34,173 nucleotides of DNA from Klebsiella pneumoniae (GCA_945872365.1 CAMBZJ010000032.1:1-34173); one strand, 5' to 3'. Shown: positions 11,594-23,080, counted from the first letter of the stretch. Notes: generated by a model from the sequence alone, not told the origin. Numbers and translations: made by a program.

Positions 11594-11635
11594 GGATCGG
11601 TCGATCGCCCGGCAGCGGATCGGTCGATCGCCCGG
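11594..11635. repeat. 19-bp direct repeat, two copies
   Basis: GGATCGGTCGATCGCCCGG occurs at 11594-11612 and 11617-11635, a 23-base period with four bases between. It sits upstream of the SnoaL-like gene and could be a tandem operator or a short replication-slippage product. Confidence 0.6.
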
Positions 11636-11776
11636 ACGGCCGGGTCGGACGGCCGACCGGCACGACGGCGTCTCGACGCCATGGGGCTTTGCCGGAAAAG
11701 TACATCGACAGTGCCAGGACCTGCCGGCGCGTCTCCAGGGCTCGCACCGGCACCCGTCGGACGATACGAGTGCGCG

Positions 11777-12214
11777 ATGCACGACGACGCCCTGCTTCGA
11801 AGGCTCGCCGACCGGCTCGAGATCACCGACCTGCTCGCGCGCTACTGCAGGGCGATCGACACGCTCGACTGGGACCTACTCGACCGCGTGTTCATCGACG
11901 ACGCGTGGATCGACTACTCGAGTTCCGGCGGCACGACCGGCCGCTACCCGGAGGTGCGCACTTGGCTCGCGGGCGTCCTGCCGGCCTTTGCGATGCGCCA
12001 GCACCTCGTCACGAATCTCGAGGTCGAACTCGACGGCGACCGAGCGACGAGCCGCTGCTGCCTCTACAACCCGATGGGCCGCGCACGGAGCGACGGGCCG
12101 GTGCAACTCTTCTTCATCGGCGGCACCTACGAGGACGAACTCGTGCGCACGCCCTCGGGCTGGCGGATCGCGCGGCGCACCGAGCGCCAATCCTGGGTCG
12201 ATCTCCGCGACTGA
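11777..12214 (+). CDS. SnoaL-like / NTF2-fold protein
   Basis: A 145-residue cytoplasmic protein of the nuclear-transport-factor-2-like, SnoaL_4-type superfamily. The signature is an N-terminal helix pair (LADRLEITDLLARYCRAIDT) followed by DWDLLDRVFIDDAWIDY. After it come the hydrophobic strand MRQHLVTNLEVELDGDRATS and a C-terminal strand with a GWRIARR turn. Such cone-shaped folds serve as small-molecule isomerases, dehydratases or hydrolases, or only bind ligands. The conserved-type acidic residues and the histidine of RQHLVTN are in the usual places, but the substrate cannot be read. Upstream in-frame codons back to 11681 look non-native (Pro/Ser-rich), so I use the ATG at 11777. The RBS is weak (GAG six bases upstream). 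It is convergent with kup. Confidence 0.82.
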   Translation: MHDDALLRRLADRLEITDLLARYCRAIDTLDWDLLDRVFIDDAWIDYSSSGGTTGRYPEVRTWLAGVLPAFAMRQHLVTNLEVELDGDRATSRCCLYNPMGRARSDGPVQLFFIGGTYEDELVRTPSGWRIARRTERQSWVDLRD

Positions 12215-12221
12215 GGGCGCG

Positions 12222-12255
12222 GGCCGCGCGCGACGGCCGTCGCGGACGCGCGGCC
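12222..12255. terminator. Bidirectional hairpin between convergent genes
   Basis: Outer 9-bp stem GGCCGCGCG (12222-12230) with CGCGCGGCC (12247-12255), enclosing a 12-bp perfect palindrome CGACGGCCGTCG (12231-12242). It begins eight bases after the SnoaL-like stop and lies 87 bases beyond the kup stop. There is no U-tract on either side, so the role is inferred from position and stability. Confidence 0.5.
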
Positions 12256-12285
12256 GCATGCGCCGGAGTGCACCCCACCGGCCGA

Positions 12286-12331
12286 TGGTGCATCGACCGA
12301 CGCTCGTTGGTGCATCGACTGGTGCATCGAC
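12286..12331. repeat. Three copies of TGGTGCATCGAC
   Basis: The 12-mer TGGTGCATCGAC occurs at 12286-12297, 12308-12319 and 12320-12331. The first and third copies extend to 18 bases with CGACGC. The array lies between two convergent stop codons, so it is not a promoter element for either neighbour. Confidence 0.7.
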
Positions 12332-12341
12332 CGACGCGCGT

Positions 12342-14342
12342 TCAGATCTCGAATTGTGCGCCGAGTTCGATCACGCGGTTCGGCGGGATCGAGAAGTATG
12401 CGGTCGCCGAGGGTGCGTTGCGCGACAGGAACACGAACAGCGTCTTGCGCCAGCCCGCCATGCCCGATCGGCCTGTCGGGAGCAGGGTTTCGCGACCGAG
12501 GAAGAAGGTCGTGGCGTCCACGTCGATCGCGAGTCCGCGCGACCGGCAGAGCCCGAGGCACAGGGGCACGTCGGGCGCCTCCATGAAGCCGAAGCGCGCC
12601 AGCACCCGGTAGAAACCGTGGCCCAGCTCGGCGACCTCCACGCGGTCGGACGGGCGGACCTCGGGCTGGCGTGCTGTCGAGATCGACAGCAGGACGACGC
12701 GCTCATGCAGGACCTTGTTGTGCTTGAAGTGGTGCAGGAGGACCGGCGGGATGCCGTCGGGGCTCGAGGTCATGACGACCGCCGTGCCGGGCACGCGGTG
12801 CACCGGGTAGTCTTCGAGGTCGGCGAGGAAGAGTCCGAGCGGAAGTCGCCCCTCGGCGAGCACGCGCGAGAGTTCGGCGCGCCCGCGCTTCCAGGTCGTC
12901 ATGACGGCGAAGATCACGCCGGCCACGAGGAGCGGGAACCAGCCGCCGTGCGCGATCTTGAGGAGATTCGGCCCGAGGAAGGCCAGGTCGAAGACGAGGA
13001 ACACGCCGCACAGGGCTCCCGCGGCGAGCCGCGACCACTGCCAGCGCTCGCGCAGGAAGGCGTAGAAGAGGAAGGTCGTCACGGCCATCGTCGCCGTGAC
13101 CGCGAGTCCGTAGGCGTCGGCGAGCCTGCTCGACTCGCGGAACATCATCACGACGAGCAGGCAGAGGAGCATGAGAGCCCGGTTCACCGCCGGCACGTAG
13201 ATCTGCCCCAGCTCGGTGTCCGAGGTGTGGATGATCGTGAAGCGCGGCACGTAGCCCAGCTGGACCGCCTGCTGCGTGAGCGAGAAAGCGCCCGAGATGA
13301 GAGCCTGCGAGGCGATGATCGTCGCGAGTGTCGCGAGCACGACAAGCGGGAAAAGCCCCCCGGCGGGTGCCATCTCGAAGAAGGGATTGCGCAGCGAGCC
13401 ACCGTGTTCGAGCAGCAGCACGCCCTGGCCGAAGTAGTTGAGCAGCAGCGCGGGAAAGACGATGGCGGTCCAGGCGAGCCGGATCGGACGCGCGCCGAAG
13501 TGGCCCATGTCGGCATAGAGCGCCTCGCCGCCGGTGATGACGAGCACCACCGAGCCGAGGACGAGGAAGCCCGACCAGCCATGCGCGCGCAGGAAGCTCA
13601 GGCCGCGCAGCGGGTTGAGCGCCTGCACGACCGGGACGTGGTCGCCGTGCTCGCCCATGAGCTGGCGGAGGCCCAGTGCGGCCAGGACCGCGAACCAGAC
13701 CAGCATCATCGGGCCGAAGACCGCCCCGATCCCCGCCGTACCGCGGCTCTGGACCGAGAAGAGTCCGACCAGGATGAGCAGCGTGATCGGCACGATGTAG
13801 GAGTCGAAGGCATGGGTCGCGATGCCGAGCCCCTCGACCGCGGAGAGAACCGAGATCGAGGGCGTGAGCACGCCGTCGCCATAGAGCAGGGCCGCGCCGA
13901 AGAGTCCGGCGAGCAGCAGCACGAAGCGCGGGCGTGGCCCGGCGCGGTCGGCCTCGCCCGCCTTGATGAGCGAGAGGAGCGCGAGGATGCCGCCCTCGCC
14001 GCGATTGTCCGCCCGCATGACGAAGGCCAGATACTTGACCGAGACGACGACGGTGAGCGCCCAGAAGATCAGCGAGAGTACGCCGAGGACGTTGTCCGGG
14101 GTGATGTCGAGCGCATGCTCGCCGAGGAAGCACTCGCGCAGCGCATAGAGCGGGGAGGTCCCGATGTCGCCGTAGACGACGCCGAGCGCGCCGAGCGCGA
14201 GCGGCAGCAGCGGAGCCCGGCCGTGCCCGGCCGCGTGGTCGTGCGCGATGGCGTGGGCCTCGCCCGCGTCCGGCCGCGCGGGCGAAGCCTCGCTCGTTTT
14301 CCCACCGGACGGACGGGGGGTTCCTGGAATGGCTTGGCTCAT
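12342..14342 (-). CDS. kup: Kup-family potassium uptake protein
   Basis: Inner-membrane K+/H+ symporter of the KUP/HAK/KT family, 666 residues. After a polar His/Ala-rich N-terminus (1-42) comes the family signature GALGVVYGDIGTSPLYALRE (51-70). The first loop carries ADNRGEGGILALLSL (from 111), and about twelve hydrophobic segments follow. The C-terminal cytosolic domain ends in VIELGAQFEI, close to the usual Kup ending. The length is close to that of Escherichia coli Kup. The ATG at 14342 places the first membrane segment normally; in-frame codons farther upstream encode Arg/Pro-rich sequence that overlaps the end of mfd. It starts 64 bases downstream of mfd on the same strand and is probably co-transcribed. 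There is no strong Shine-Dalgarno (GAG about seven bases upstream). Confidence 0.95.
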   Translation of the reverse strand: MSQAIPGTPRPSGGKTSEASPARPDAGEAHAIAHDHAAGHGRAPLLPLALGALGVVYGDIGTSPLYALRECFLGEHALDITPDNVLGVLSLIFWALTVVVSVKYLAFVMRADNRGEGGILALLSLIKAGEADRAGPRPRFVLLLAGLFGAALLYGDGVLTPSISVLSAVEGLGIATHAFDSYIVPITLLILVGLFSVQSRGTAGIGAVFGPMMLVWFAVLAALGLRQLMGEHGDHVPVVQALNPLRGLSFLRAHGWSGFLVLGSVVLVITGGEALYADMGHFGARPIRLAWTAIVFPALLLNYFGQGVLLLEHGGSLRNPFFEMAPAGGLFPLVVLATLATIIASQALISGAFSLTQQAVQLGYVPRFTIIHTSDTELGQIYVPAVNRALMLLCLLVVMMFRESSRLADAYGLAVTATMAVTTFLFYAFLRERWQWSRLAAGALCGVFLVFDLAFLGPNLLKIAHGGWFPLLVAGVIFAVMTTWKRGRAELSRVLAEGRLPLGLFLADLEDYPVHRVPGTAVVMTSSPDGIPPVLLHHFKHNKVLHERVVLLSISTARQPEVRPSDRVEVAELGHGFYRVLARFGFMEAPDVPLCLGLCRSRGLAIDVDATTFFLGRETLLPTGRSGMAGWRKTLFVFLSRNAPSATAYFSIPPNRVIELGAQFEI

Positions 14343-14406
14343 GCGTGGTCTCGGGAGCCGACGCGGCGCGTGAACCTCGATGCGCCCGGCGTCCCCGACC
14401 CGGCGG

Positions 14407-17970
<3,564 letters not shown>

Positions 17971-18003
17971 GGGGCTTCGGTTGCGCGCCGGGCGCGGCGC
18001 CGC

Positions 18004-18054
18004 GGGTCGGGGTCGGGGTCGGGTCGGGGTCGGGTCGGGGTCGGGGTCGGGGGG
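18004..18054 (+). repeat. Nine-tract G-quadruplex-type repeat in front of mfd
   Basis: The plus strand carries nine runs of three to six G, each separated by exactly TC, over 51 bases. It begins 33 bases upstream of the mfd ATG and ends 96 bases before the divergent gene at 18151. The G-rich strand is the template strand for mfd, so the mfd leader, if transcribed through it, would be C-rich. Short two-base loops favour a stable parallel quadruplex. Confidence 0.85.
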
Positions 18055-18150
18055 CGACGAAGCGGCGACGGCGCTTCCCGCCGCAGGCTAGCGAACGTGC
18101 CCGTGACCCGCGAGCGTGCGCGAGCCGCGACGTGCTAGCGTCGGCGTGCG

Positions 18151-18495
18151 ATGTCCGGAGAAGGCAAGGAACCACGCGACCTGCTCGCCGAGCGCATCCG
18201 GCGGCTCGAGTCGCGCATCGGCGACCTCGGCGAGGCGATCGCGCAGACCCGCGCGCAGGTCGAGCGAGCGAGCGGCCATCTCGACGCGCTGGTCGACCTC
18301 GTGGGCCGTCTCGGCCGCGTCGTCGACGTGCAGGGCAGTGCGCTCCACGGCGAGGAGGCGCACCTCGCCCGGCGCGTCGACTCGGTGCAGGGTCGCGTCG
18401 AGTCGCTCGCCGACGGGCTCGCCGACGCCGTCACCCGGCTCGAGTCGGCGCTCCGGACGCTCGAGGGGCCGGTCCGAGAAGGCCGACCGGGCTAG
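18151..18495 (+). CDS. Small predicted coiled-coil protein
   Basis: No family recognised. The product is a 114-residue acidic/basic helical protein with heptad-like spacing of Leu, Ile and Val almost end to end. Examples are LLAERIRRLESRIGDLGEAI, LDALVDLVGRLGRVVDVQG and VESLADGLADAVTRLESALR. It has no signal peptide, membrane segment or cysteine, so a cytoplasmic oligomer or adaptor is likely. Codon choice is strongly GC at third positions in this frame, supporting real coding. The ATG has no obvious Shine-Dalgarno. It diverges from mfd and converges on the DUF1573 gene, sharing its last bases with it: both stops lie in one CTAG. Confidence 0.7.
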   Translation: MSGEGKEPRDLLAERIRRLESRIGDLGEAIAQTRAQVERASGHLDALVDLVGRLGRVVDVQGSALHGEEAHLARRVDSVQGRVESLADGLADAVTRLESALRTLEGPVREGRPG

Positions 18496-19247
18496 AGCGA
18501 CCCCATCACCGGGATCACGACCTTCGGCTGGCGGGGACTCGTCGTGGTGACGATGATCCGGTCGTTGAAGAGGCCCGAGAGGCCGGTCCCGCGCGGCGTC
18601 ACGACGATCTTCAAGCCGCGTGCCGGGGCCGGCAGCGGCGCCGAGTGCAGTTCCAGCTGCCCGTACTGGCTCTTCACGGCGGTCACGGTGGCGTTGCGGT
18701 CGAGCACGATCACCTCGACGGAACCGAACGTCGGCTGGCCGGCACGCCCGAGGACGATGCGCTGCGGCTTGGCGAGGATGTCGGTCGCGACGTCGCCGAA
18801 GAGCCGGAACTCGATCTCCGGGCGCCCCGGCTCGTTGGTGCGGATGCGCACCGCCTTGGACTGCGGCCCGGAAAGTCCGCGGGTCTCGAGCGTGACCTCG
18901 ACCACGCCCGCGTGCCCGGGCCATACCGTCTTGTCCAACGGCTTCACGACCGTGCAGCCGCAGCCCGGGGTGACCTTGATGAAGTCGAGCGGGTGGTCCC
19001 CGGTGTTGACCACCTGAAACTGGTGGCGCACGACCGTCCCCGGCTCGACGGTGCCGAAGTCGAACGCCGCCTGGTCGACGCGCGCCGCCGAGGTCGGGCG
19101 GTCGCCGTAGTAATTGCCGGCGGCGGACCGCGGGTTGGCAGCACAGCCGGATCCCGCGACGGCTGCGACGACGGCGACGAGCGCGAGCCCGATCCTACCG
19201 GCCGCCTGCGCGCGCGCCGGCGCCGGCCGCCCGCTGCGCGTCCTCAC
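18492..19247 (-). CDS. DUF1573-domain lipoprotein
   Basis: An exported 251-residue protein whose start is a GTG at 19247, overlapping the accC stop as GTGA, with GAGGG four bases upstream. A hydrophobic segment (about 20-33) ends in AGSGC (Cys35), a non-canonical but plausible lipobox. The DUF1573 signature follows: FDFGTVEPGTVVRHQFQVVN (62-81), NTGDHPLDF and the hallmark TPGCGCTVV (93-101, Cys96 and Cys98). A second immunoglobulin-like beta domain (about 150-250) contains FNDRIIVTTTSPRQPKVVIP. DUF1573 proteins are exported beta-sandwich proteins of unknown function common in Bacteroidetes, Planctomycetes and Deltaproteobacteria-like lineages. Translational coupling to accC suggests matched synthesis, although a shared function is not obvious. 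Confidence 0.85.
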   Translation of the reverse strand: MRTRSGRPAPARAQAAGRIGLALVAVVAAVAGSGCAANPRSAAGNYYGDRPTSAARVDQAAFDFGTVEPGTVVRHQFQVVNTGDHPLDFIKVTPGCGCTVVKPLDKTVWPGHAGVVEVTLETRGLSGPQSKAVRIRTNEPGRPEIEFRLFGDVATDILAKPQRIVLGRAGQPTFGSVEVIVLDRNATVTAVKSQYGQLELHSAPLPAPARGLKIVVTPRGTGLSGLFNDRIIVTTTSPRQPKVVIPVMGSL

Positions 19248-20623
19248 GAGGCCCTCGCCGACGAGGCGATCGCCGGGGTGGCGGTGCGCGCGAGCCAGCC
19301 TTCGAGGAAGCCGGTGTCGAGAGCGCCCGCGACCACGTCGGGGTCGTCGAGCAGCGCGCGGTGCATCGCGAGATTCGTCGTCAGGCCCTCGACCCGCGTC
19401 TCCGCGAGCGCCGAGCGCATGCGGGCGAGGGACTCGGTGCGGTCGCCGCCGTGCGCGACGATCTTGAAGAGCAACGGGTCGTACTCGCGCGGCACGGTGC
19501 TGCCGGCGGCGACGCCGGAGTCGACGCGGATCCCCGGGCCGCCGGGCAGGCGCAGCGCGCGAATCGTCCCGGGAGCGGGGCGCATCGTCCACGGGTCCTC
19601 GGCGTTCACCCGGCACTCGATCGCGTGGCCCTGCCAGGAGACGTGCCGCTGCCGCAGCTCGAGCATCCGTCCGGCGGCGGCGCGCAGCCCTTCCTTCACG
19701 ACGTCGACCCCGGTCACCATCTCGGTCACCGGGTGTTCCACCTGTACGCGCGTGTTCATCTCGATGAACCAGTGACTCCCGTTGGGGTCGAGCAGGAACT
19801 CGACCGTGCCCACGTTCGTGTAGCCGATCGCCGACGCGACCCGCACCGCGGCCGCACCGAGGCGGGCGCGCAGGCGGCGGTCGACCGCCGGCGACGGCGA
19901 CTCCTCGACGACCTTCTGGTAGCGGCGCTGCAGCGAGCACTCGCGCTCGCCCAGGTGGATCACGTTGCGCATGCGATCGGCGAGCACCTGCACCTCGACG
20001 TGGCGGGCGCGCGGCAGGAACTTCTCGACGTAGATCCTGCCCTGTCCGAAGGCGGCCTCGCCCTCGGCGCGCGCCTGGCGCATCGCGCGCTCGAGTTCCC
20101 CGGGATCGCGTGCGACGCGCAGTCCGCGACCGCCACCACCCCCGGTCGCCTTCACCAGCACCGGGTAGCCGATCTCCCGGGCCGCGCGCAGCGCCTCGTC
20201 GGCGGAGTGCAGCGAGGTCGGCGTGCCCGGCAGGACGGGCACGCCGGCGCGGCGCACGAAGCGGCGCGCGCGCGCCTTGTCGCCCATCAGCTTGATCGTG
20301 CGCACGCGCGGCCCGACGAAGACCAGGCCCGAGCGCTCGCAGGCCTCGGCGAAGTCGCCGTTTTCCGCGAGAAAGCCGTACCCCGGGTGCACCGCGTCGC
20401 AACCGCGCGCGAGCGCCGCCGAGACGAGTGCCGCGATCTTCAGGTAGCTGTGCTCGGCGGGCGGCGGCCCGATGCAGATGCGCTCGTCGGCGAGCGCCAC
20501 GTGCAAGGCGTCGCGATCGGCGGTCGAGAAGACGGCGACGCTGCGCAGGCCGAGTTCGCGGCAGGCGCGGATCACCCGGACGGCGATCTCACCGCGATTG
20601 GCGACCAGCACCTTGCGAAACAT
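19244..20623 (-). CDS. accC: Biotin carboxylase (acetyl-CoA carboxylase subunit or AccC-like)
   Basis: Cytoplasmic biotin carboxylase, 459 residues. It carboxylates biotin on a carrier protein using ATP and bicarbonate. Visible landmarks are the N-terminal MFRKVLVANRGEIAVRVIRA and HPGYGFLAEN (79-88). The ATP-grasp loop KATGGGGGRG (158-167) and EMNTRVQVEHPVTE (288-301) hold Glu288, Asn290, Arg292, Gln294, Val295 and Glu296 at the same numbers as E. coli AccC. AccC usually has an accB partner next to it; none is in this window, so the carrier and carboxyltransferase must be elsewhere. It could also serve a propionyl- or methylcrotonyl-type carboxylase. The ATG has GGGGGGCGG directly upstream. 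The stop overlaps the next start (GTGA). Confidence 0.93.
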   Translation of the reverse strand: MFRKVLVANRGEIAVRVIRACRELGLRSVAVFSTADRDALHVALADERICIGPPPAEHSYLKIAALVSAALARGCDAVHPGYGFLAENGDFAEACERSGLVFVGPRVRTIKLMGDKARARRFVRRAGVPVLPGTPTSLHSADEALRAAREIGYPVLVKATGGGGGRGLRVARDPGELERAMRQARAEGEAAFGQGRIYVEKFLPRARHVEVQVLADRMRNVIHLGERECSLQRRYQKVVEESPSPAVDRRLRARLGAAAVRVASAIGYTNVGTVEFLLDPNGSHWFIEMNTRVQVEHPVTEMVTGVDVVKEGLRAAAGRMLELRQRHVSWQGHAIECRVNAEDPWTMRPAPGTIRALRLPGGPGIRVDSGVAAGSTVPREYDPLLFKIVAHGGDRTESLARMRSALAETRVEGLTTNLAMHRALLDDPDVVAGALDTGFLEGWLARTATPAIASSARAS

Positions 20624-20840
20624 CCGCCCCCCGTCCCGGGGGCCCTCCCCCGCCGCTCCGCCTGCGACGCTACGACACGGCGAGACCGAGTGCCACGTCG
20701 AGGACCACCTGCCAGAGCCGGAGCGCCATGCGGCGAGTTTTTCGCAGCCGGGGCCCCCAGGTCAACCGGGGCCGGCCGGGGCGGCCTCCCCGTTGCGCCG
20801 GGCTCGCGTCGCCGGGGCGACGCGGAGTATGCTGCGGGCC

Positions 20841-22472
20841 ATGACGACGACCTGTGATCGCTGCGGCGGCCCGACCGCGCGCCGGGCGGCGCGCGTGCGC
20901 TGGCCGGTTCGCCTCCTCCTGCTCGCGACGACCGCGGCCTTCGCGGCGCTCTGGGTGGCGCCGCGCCTGAACGGCCTTTTCGAGGGCGTGCGCACCGGCT
21001 TCCGCCCCGCGCTCCCGGCCCTGCTCGCGACCGCGATCCCGGCGCTCGCCGCCTTCGTCGCGGGCTTCGCCCGCTTCCGACGGCCGACCTGCCGCGAGTG
21101 CGGCGAGACCCTGCCCACCTGGCTCTTCGCGCCCGCCGCCCCGGTGCCCGACGCCGCGCATGCGCTCGCCGGAGCGCACGGCGAGGCACAGGGCACCGCG
21201 GCGCTCGCGGCCACCGATCGGCGCGGCTTCCTCGCCGCCGCCGGGGCGGTGGGTGCGAGCGGCCTCGCGACCGCCGTCGCCGGCTTGGGCGGCGTCGCCG
21301 TGGCCGAGCGCGGCTGGGGCGGGGTCGCCCGCGACATCTTCTTCGCCGACGTCGTGAAAATCGCGCCGAGCCAGCGCGCGGAGTGGGCGGGTTCACGGGT
21401 GCGCAACTACCGTCGCCTCGGGCGCACCGAGGCGATGGTGTCCGACATCTCGCTCGGCTCCGGCCGCATCGACGACCAGAAGGTCGCCCTGCTCGCGCTG
21501 GACCGCGGCATCAACTACTTCGACACCGCGCCCGACTACTCGCGCAACGGCTCGGAGATCCTGCTCGGCAAGGCGATCCGCGAGCACGGCTCGCGAGACG
21601 AGGTCTTCCTCGCCTCCAAGTTCTGCACGGCCGACGGCCACCTCCCGTCCGACACCCCGGTGCCGGAGATCATACGCACGGTCGAGGAGAGCCTGCGCCG
21701 ACTGCAGACCGACCGGCTCGACCTGGTCCACGTCCACGCCTGCGACTCGGTCGAGCGGCTCATGGCGCCGACCTTCCACGAGGCCTTCGACCGGCTGAGG
21801 GAGCAGGGCAAGGTGCGCTTCCTCGGCTTCAGCTCGCACACCCCGAACCTGAAGACGGTCGCGAACCACGCGCTCGAATCCGGGCGCTTCGACGTGATGA
21901 TGCTCGCCTACCACCACGGGCTCTTTCCCGGGATCCCCGAGATCATCGACCGCGCCCACCGCCAGGACGTCGGCGTCGTCGCGATGAAGACCCTCAAGGG
22001 CGCGAAGGCGGAGAACCTGCCCGGACTGCGCGATCGGTCGGTCGCCTACTCGCAGGCCGCCTTCCGCTGGGTGCTGGAGAACCCGGCGGTCTCCTGCCTG
22101 GTGGTGTCGTTCTTCAAGCCCGAGCAGTGCGACGAGTACCTCTACGCCTCGGGCACGAAGCCCGGCGACGACGACCGGGCGCTGCTCGAGCGCTACGACC
22201 GGCTCGCGTCCGCCGACTACTGCCGCCCGCACTGCGGCGCCTGCCTCGACCGCTGCCCGAGCGGGCTGCCGATCGACACGGTACTGCGCTACGACATGTA
22301 CTTCGCCGACTACGGACGCGAGGACTTCGCGCGCGAGAAATACGCCCGGCTCGCGACGGCCCGGAACGCCTCGGCCTGCCTCGACTGCCCGGCGCCCTGT
22401 GCCGGCGCCTGCCCGTTCGAGTTGCCGATCCGCGCGAAGATGGTGCGGGCGCACGAGCGCCTGCGCGCCTGA
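20841..22472 (+). CDS. Tat-type aldo/keto reductase with split zinc ribbon and Fe-S domain
   Basis: A 543-residue chimera. CxxC (Cys5, Cys8), two membrane segments (about 22-40 and 56-76) and a second CxxC (Cys84, Cys87) form a zinc-ribbon split around a membrane hairpin. A polar linker leads to a twin-arginine motif, DRRGFLAAAG (Arg127-Arg128), and a hydrophobic stretch to 156. The aldo/keto reductase barrel follows (about 188-430), with catalytic-type Asp228, Tyr233 (FDTAPDYS), Lys260 and His299. The C-terminal ferredoxin-like part has C-x3-C-x2-C-x3-C (461, 465, 468, 472) and C-x2-C-x3-C-x3-C (513, 516, 520, 524), enough for two [4Fe-4S] clusters. Tat export fits a folded, cofactor-loaded periplasmic redox enzyme. 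The substrate is unknown. An ATG at 20829 is a possible alternative start. Confidence 0.85.
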   Translation: MTTTCDRCGGPTARRAARVRWPVRLLLLATTAAFAALWVAPRLNGLFEGVRTGFRPALPALLATAIPALAAFVAGFARFRRPTCRECGETLPTWLFAPAAPVPDAAHALAGAHGEAQGTAALAATDRRGFLAAAGAVGASGLATAVAGLGGVAVAERGWGGVARDIFFADVVKIAPSQRAEWAGSRVRNYRRLGRTEAMVSDISLGSGRIDDQKVALLALDRGINYFDTAPDYSRNGSEILLGKAIREHGSRDEVFLASKFCTADGHLPSDTPVPEIIRTVEESLRRLQTDRLDLVHVHACDSVERLMAPTFHEAFDRLREQGKVRFLGFSSHTPNLKTVANHALESGRFDVMMLAYHHGLFPGIPEIIDRAHRQDVGVVAMKTLKGAKAENLPGLRDRSVAYSQAAFRWVLENPAVSCLVVSFFKPEQCDEYLYASGTKPGDDDRALLERYDRLASADYCRPHCGACLDRCPSGLPIDTVLRYDMYFADYGREDFAREKYARLATARNASACLDCPAPCAGACPFELPIRAKMVRAHERLRA

Positions 22473-22530
22473 ACCCCCGACCCCGCCGCCGCGTTTGTCC
22501 GGGACGGACGGGCGCGATAAGGGGGGCCGC

Positions 22531-22920
22531 ATGAAGAAGACGCTGGTTTCGATCGCCCTCCTCGCCGCCGCCTGCTCGACCGGCCCGGCGGGACGCCCCG
22601 CGGGTTCGATGCTGCTCGGCAGCGACCAGCAGGGGGTGCCCGCCGACGTTCCGCCGCTCCCCGGCATCTACGACATGAAGATGTGCGTCGTGACCGCGGA
22701 CCCGCAGACCAGGATGGCGACGTTCATGCCGCCGAATGCCGAGAACCCCAACGCTTCCGTCGCGTTCGCCTTCAACGACCTCTCCGGCTTCGCCCAGGGC
22801 GACCTGGTGACGCTCTCGCCCGCCGCGAAGGCGGCGAAGAACGGCCAGCCGCAGGTGACGGTGATCGAGGCGAAGTCGAGCCAGTGCGCTCGCTACGCGG
22901 GCGCCGGACACCATCACTGA
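22531..22920 (+). CDS. Small lipoprotein of unknown family with His-rich end
   Basis: The product has 129 residues. The signal sequence MKKTLVSIALLAAAC ends in a good lipobox (LAAAC, Cys15), so it is lipid-anchored after export. The mature part is short and mostly beta-strand by pattern (GIYDMKMCVVTADPQTRMAT, VAFAFNDLSGFAQGDLVTLS, QPQVTVIEAKSSQC), with two further cysteines that could pair. It ends AGAGHHH. I do not recognise the family. AAGGGGGG lies four bases before the ATG, a clear RBS. It starts 58 bases after the aldo/keto reductase stop on the same strand and may be co-transcribed. The terminal histidines could bind metal, but this is only suggestive. Confidence 0.8.
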   Translation: MKKTLVSIALLAAACSTGPAGRPAGSMLLGSDQQGVPADVPPLPGIYDMKMCVVTADPQTRMATFMPPNAENPNASVAFAFNDLSGFAQGDLVTLSPAAKAAKNGQPQVTVIEAKSSQCARYAGAGHHH

Positions 22921-23080
22921 GCCGGGCCGAACGGCGGCGCGGGCGCGGCCATGTCCGGCTCGCGCGCGCGACGCGGGCTGCGGCGCGCGCGGCACTTGCG
23001 CGGGAGACGTCGCGCCGCGGCCGCCGCGGCAGGGCGGCGGGCGCCTCGCCCACGGCGGCTGCGAAAGGCCCGCGCTGCCC

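Larger units (their letters stand above)
11193..11776. other. 584-base intergenic region, partly AT-rich
   Basis: No convincing coding frame. From right to left it holds the start region of the plus-strand SnoaL-like gene, a GC-rich stretch with a 19-bp direct repeat (11594-11635), and a markedly AT-richer segment (about 11410-11520). It also carries the minus-strand promoter candidate and the long leader of the disintegrin-like gene. The compositional dip suits a divergent regulatory region. Confidence 0.6.

Noticed and set aside
22495..22521. TTGTCC-N15-GATAAG as a promoter for the small lipoprotein
   Set aside because: The predicted start would fall within a few bases of the ATG and remove the evident RBS, so co-transcription with the upstream gene is more likely.
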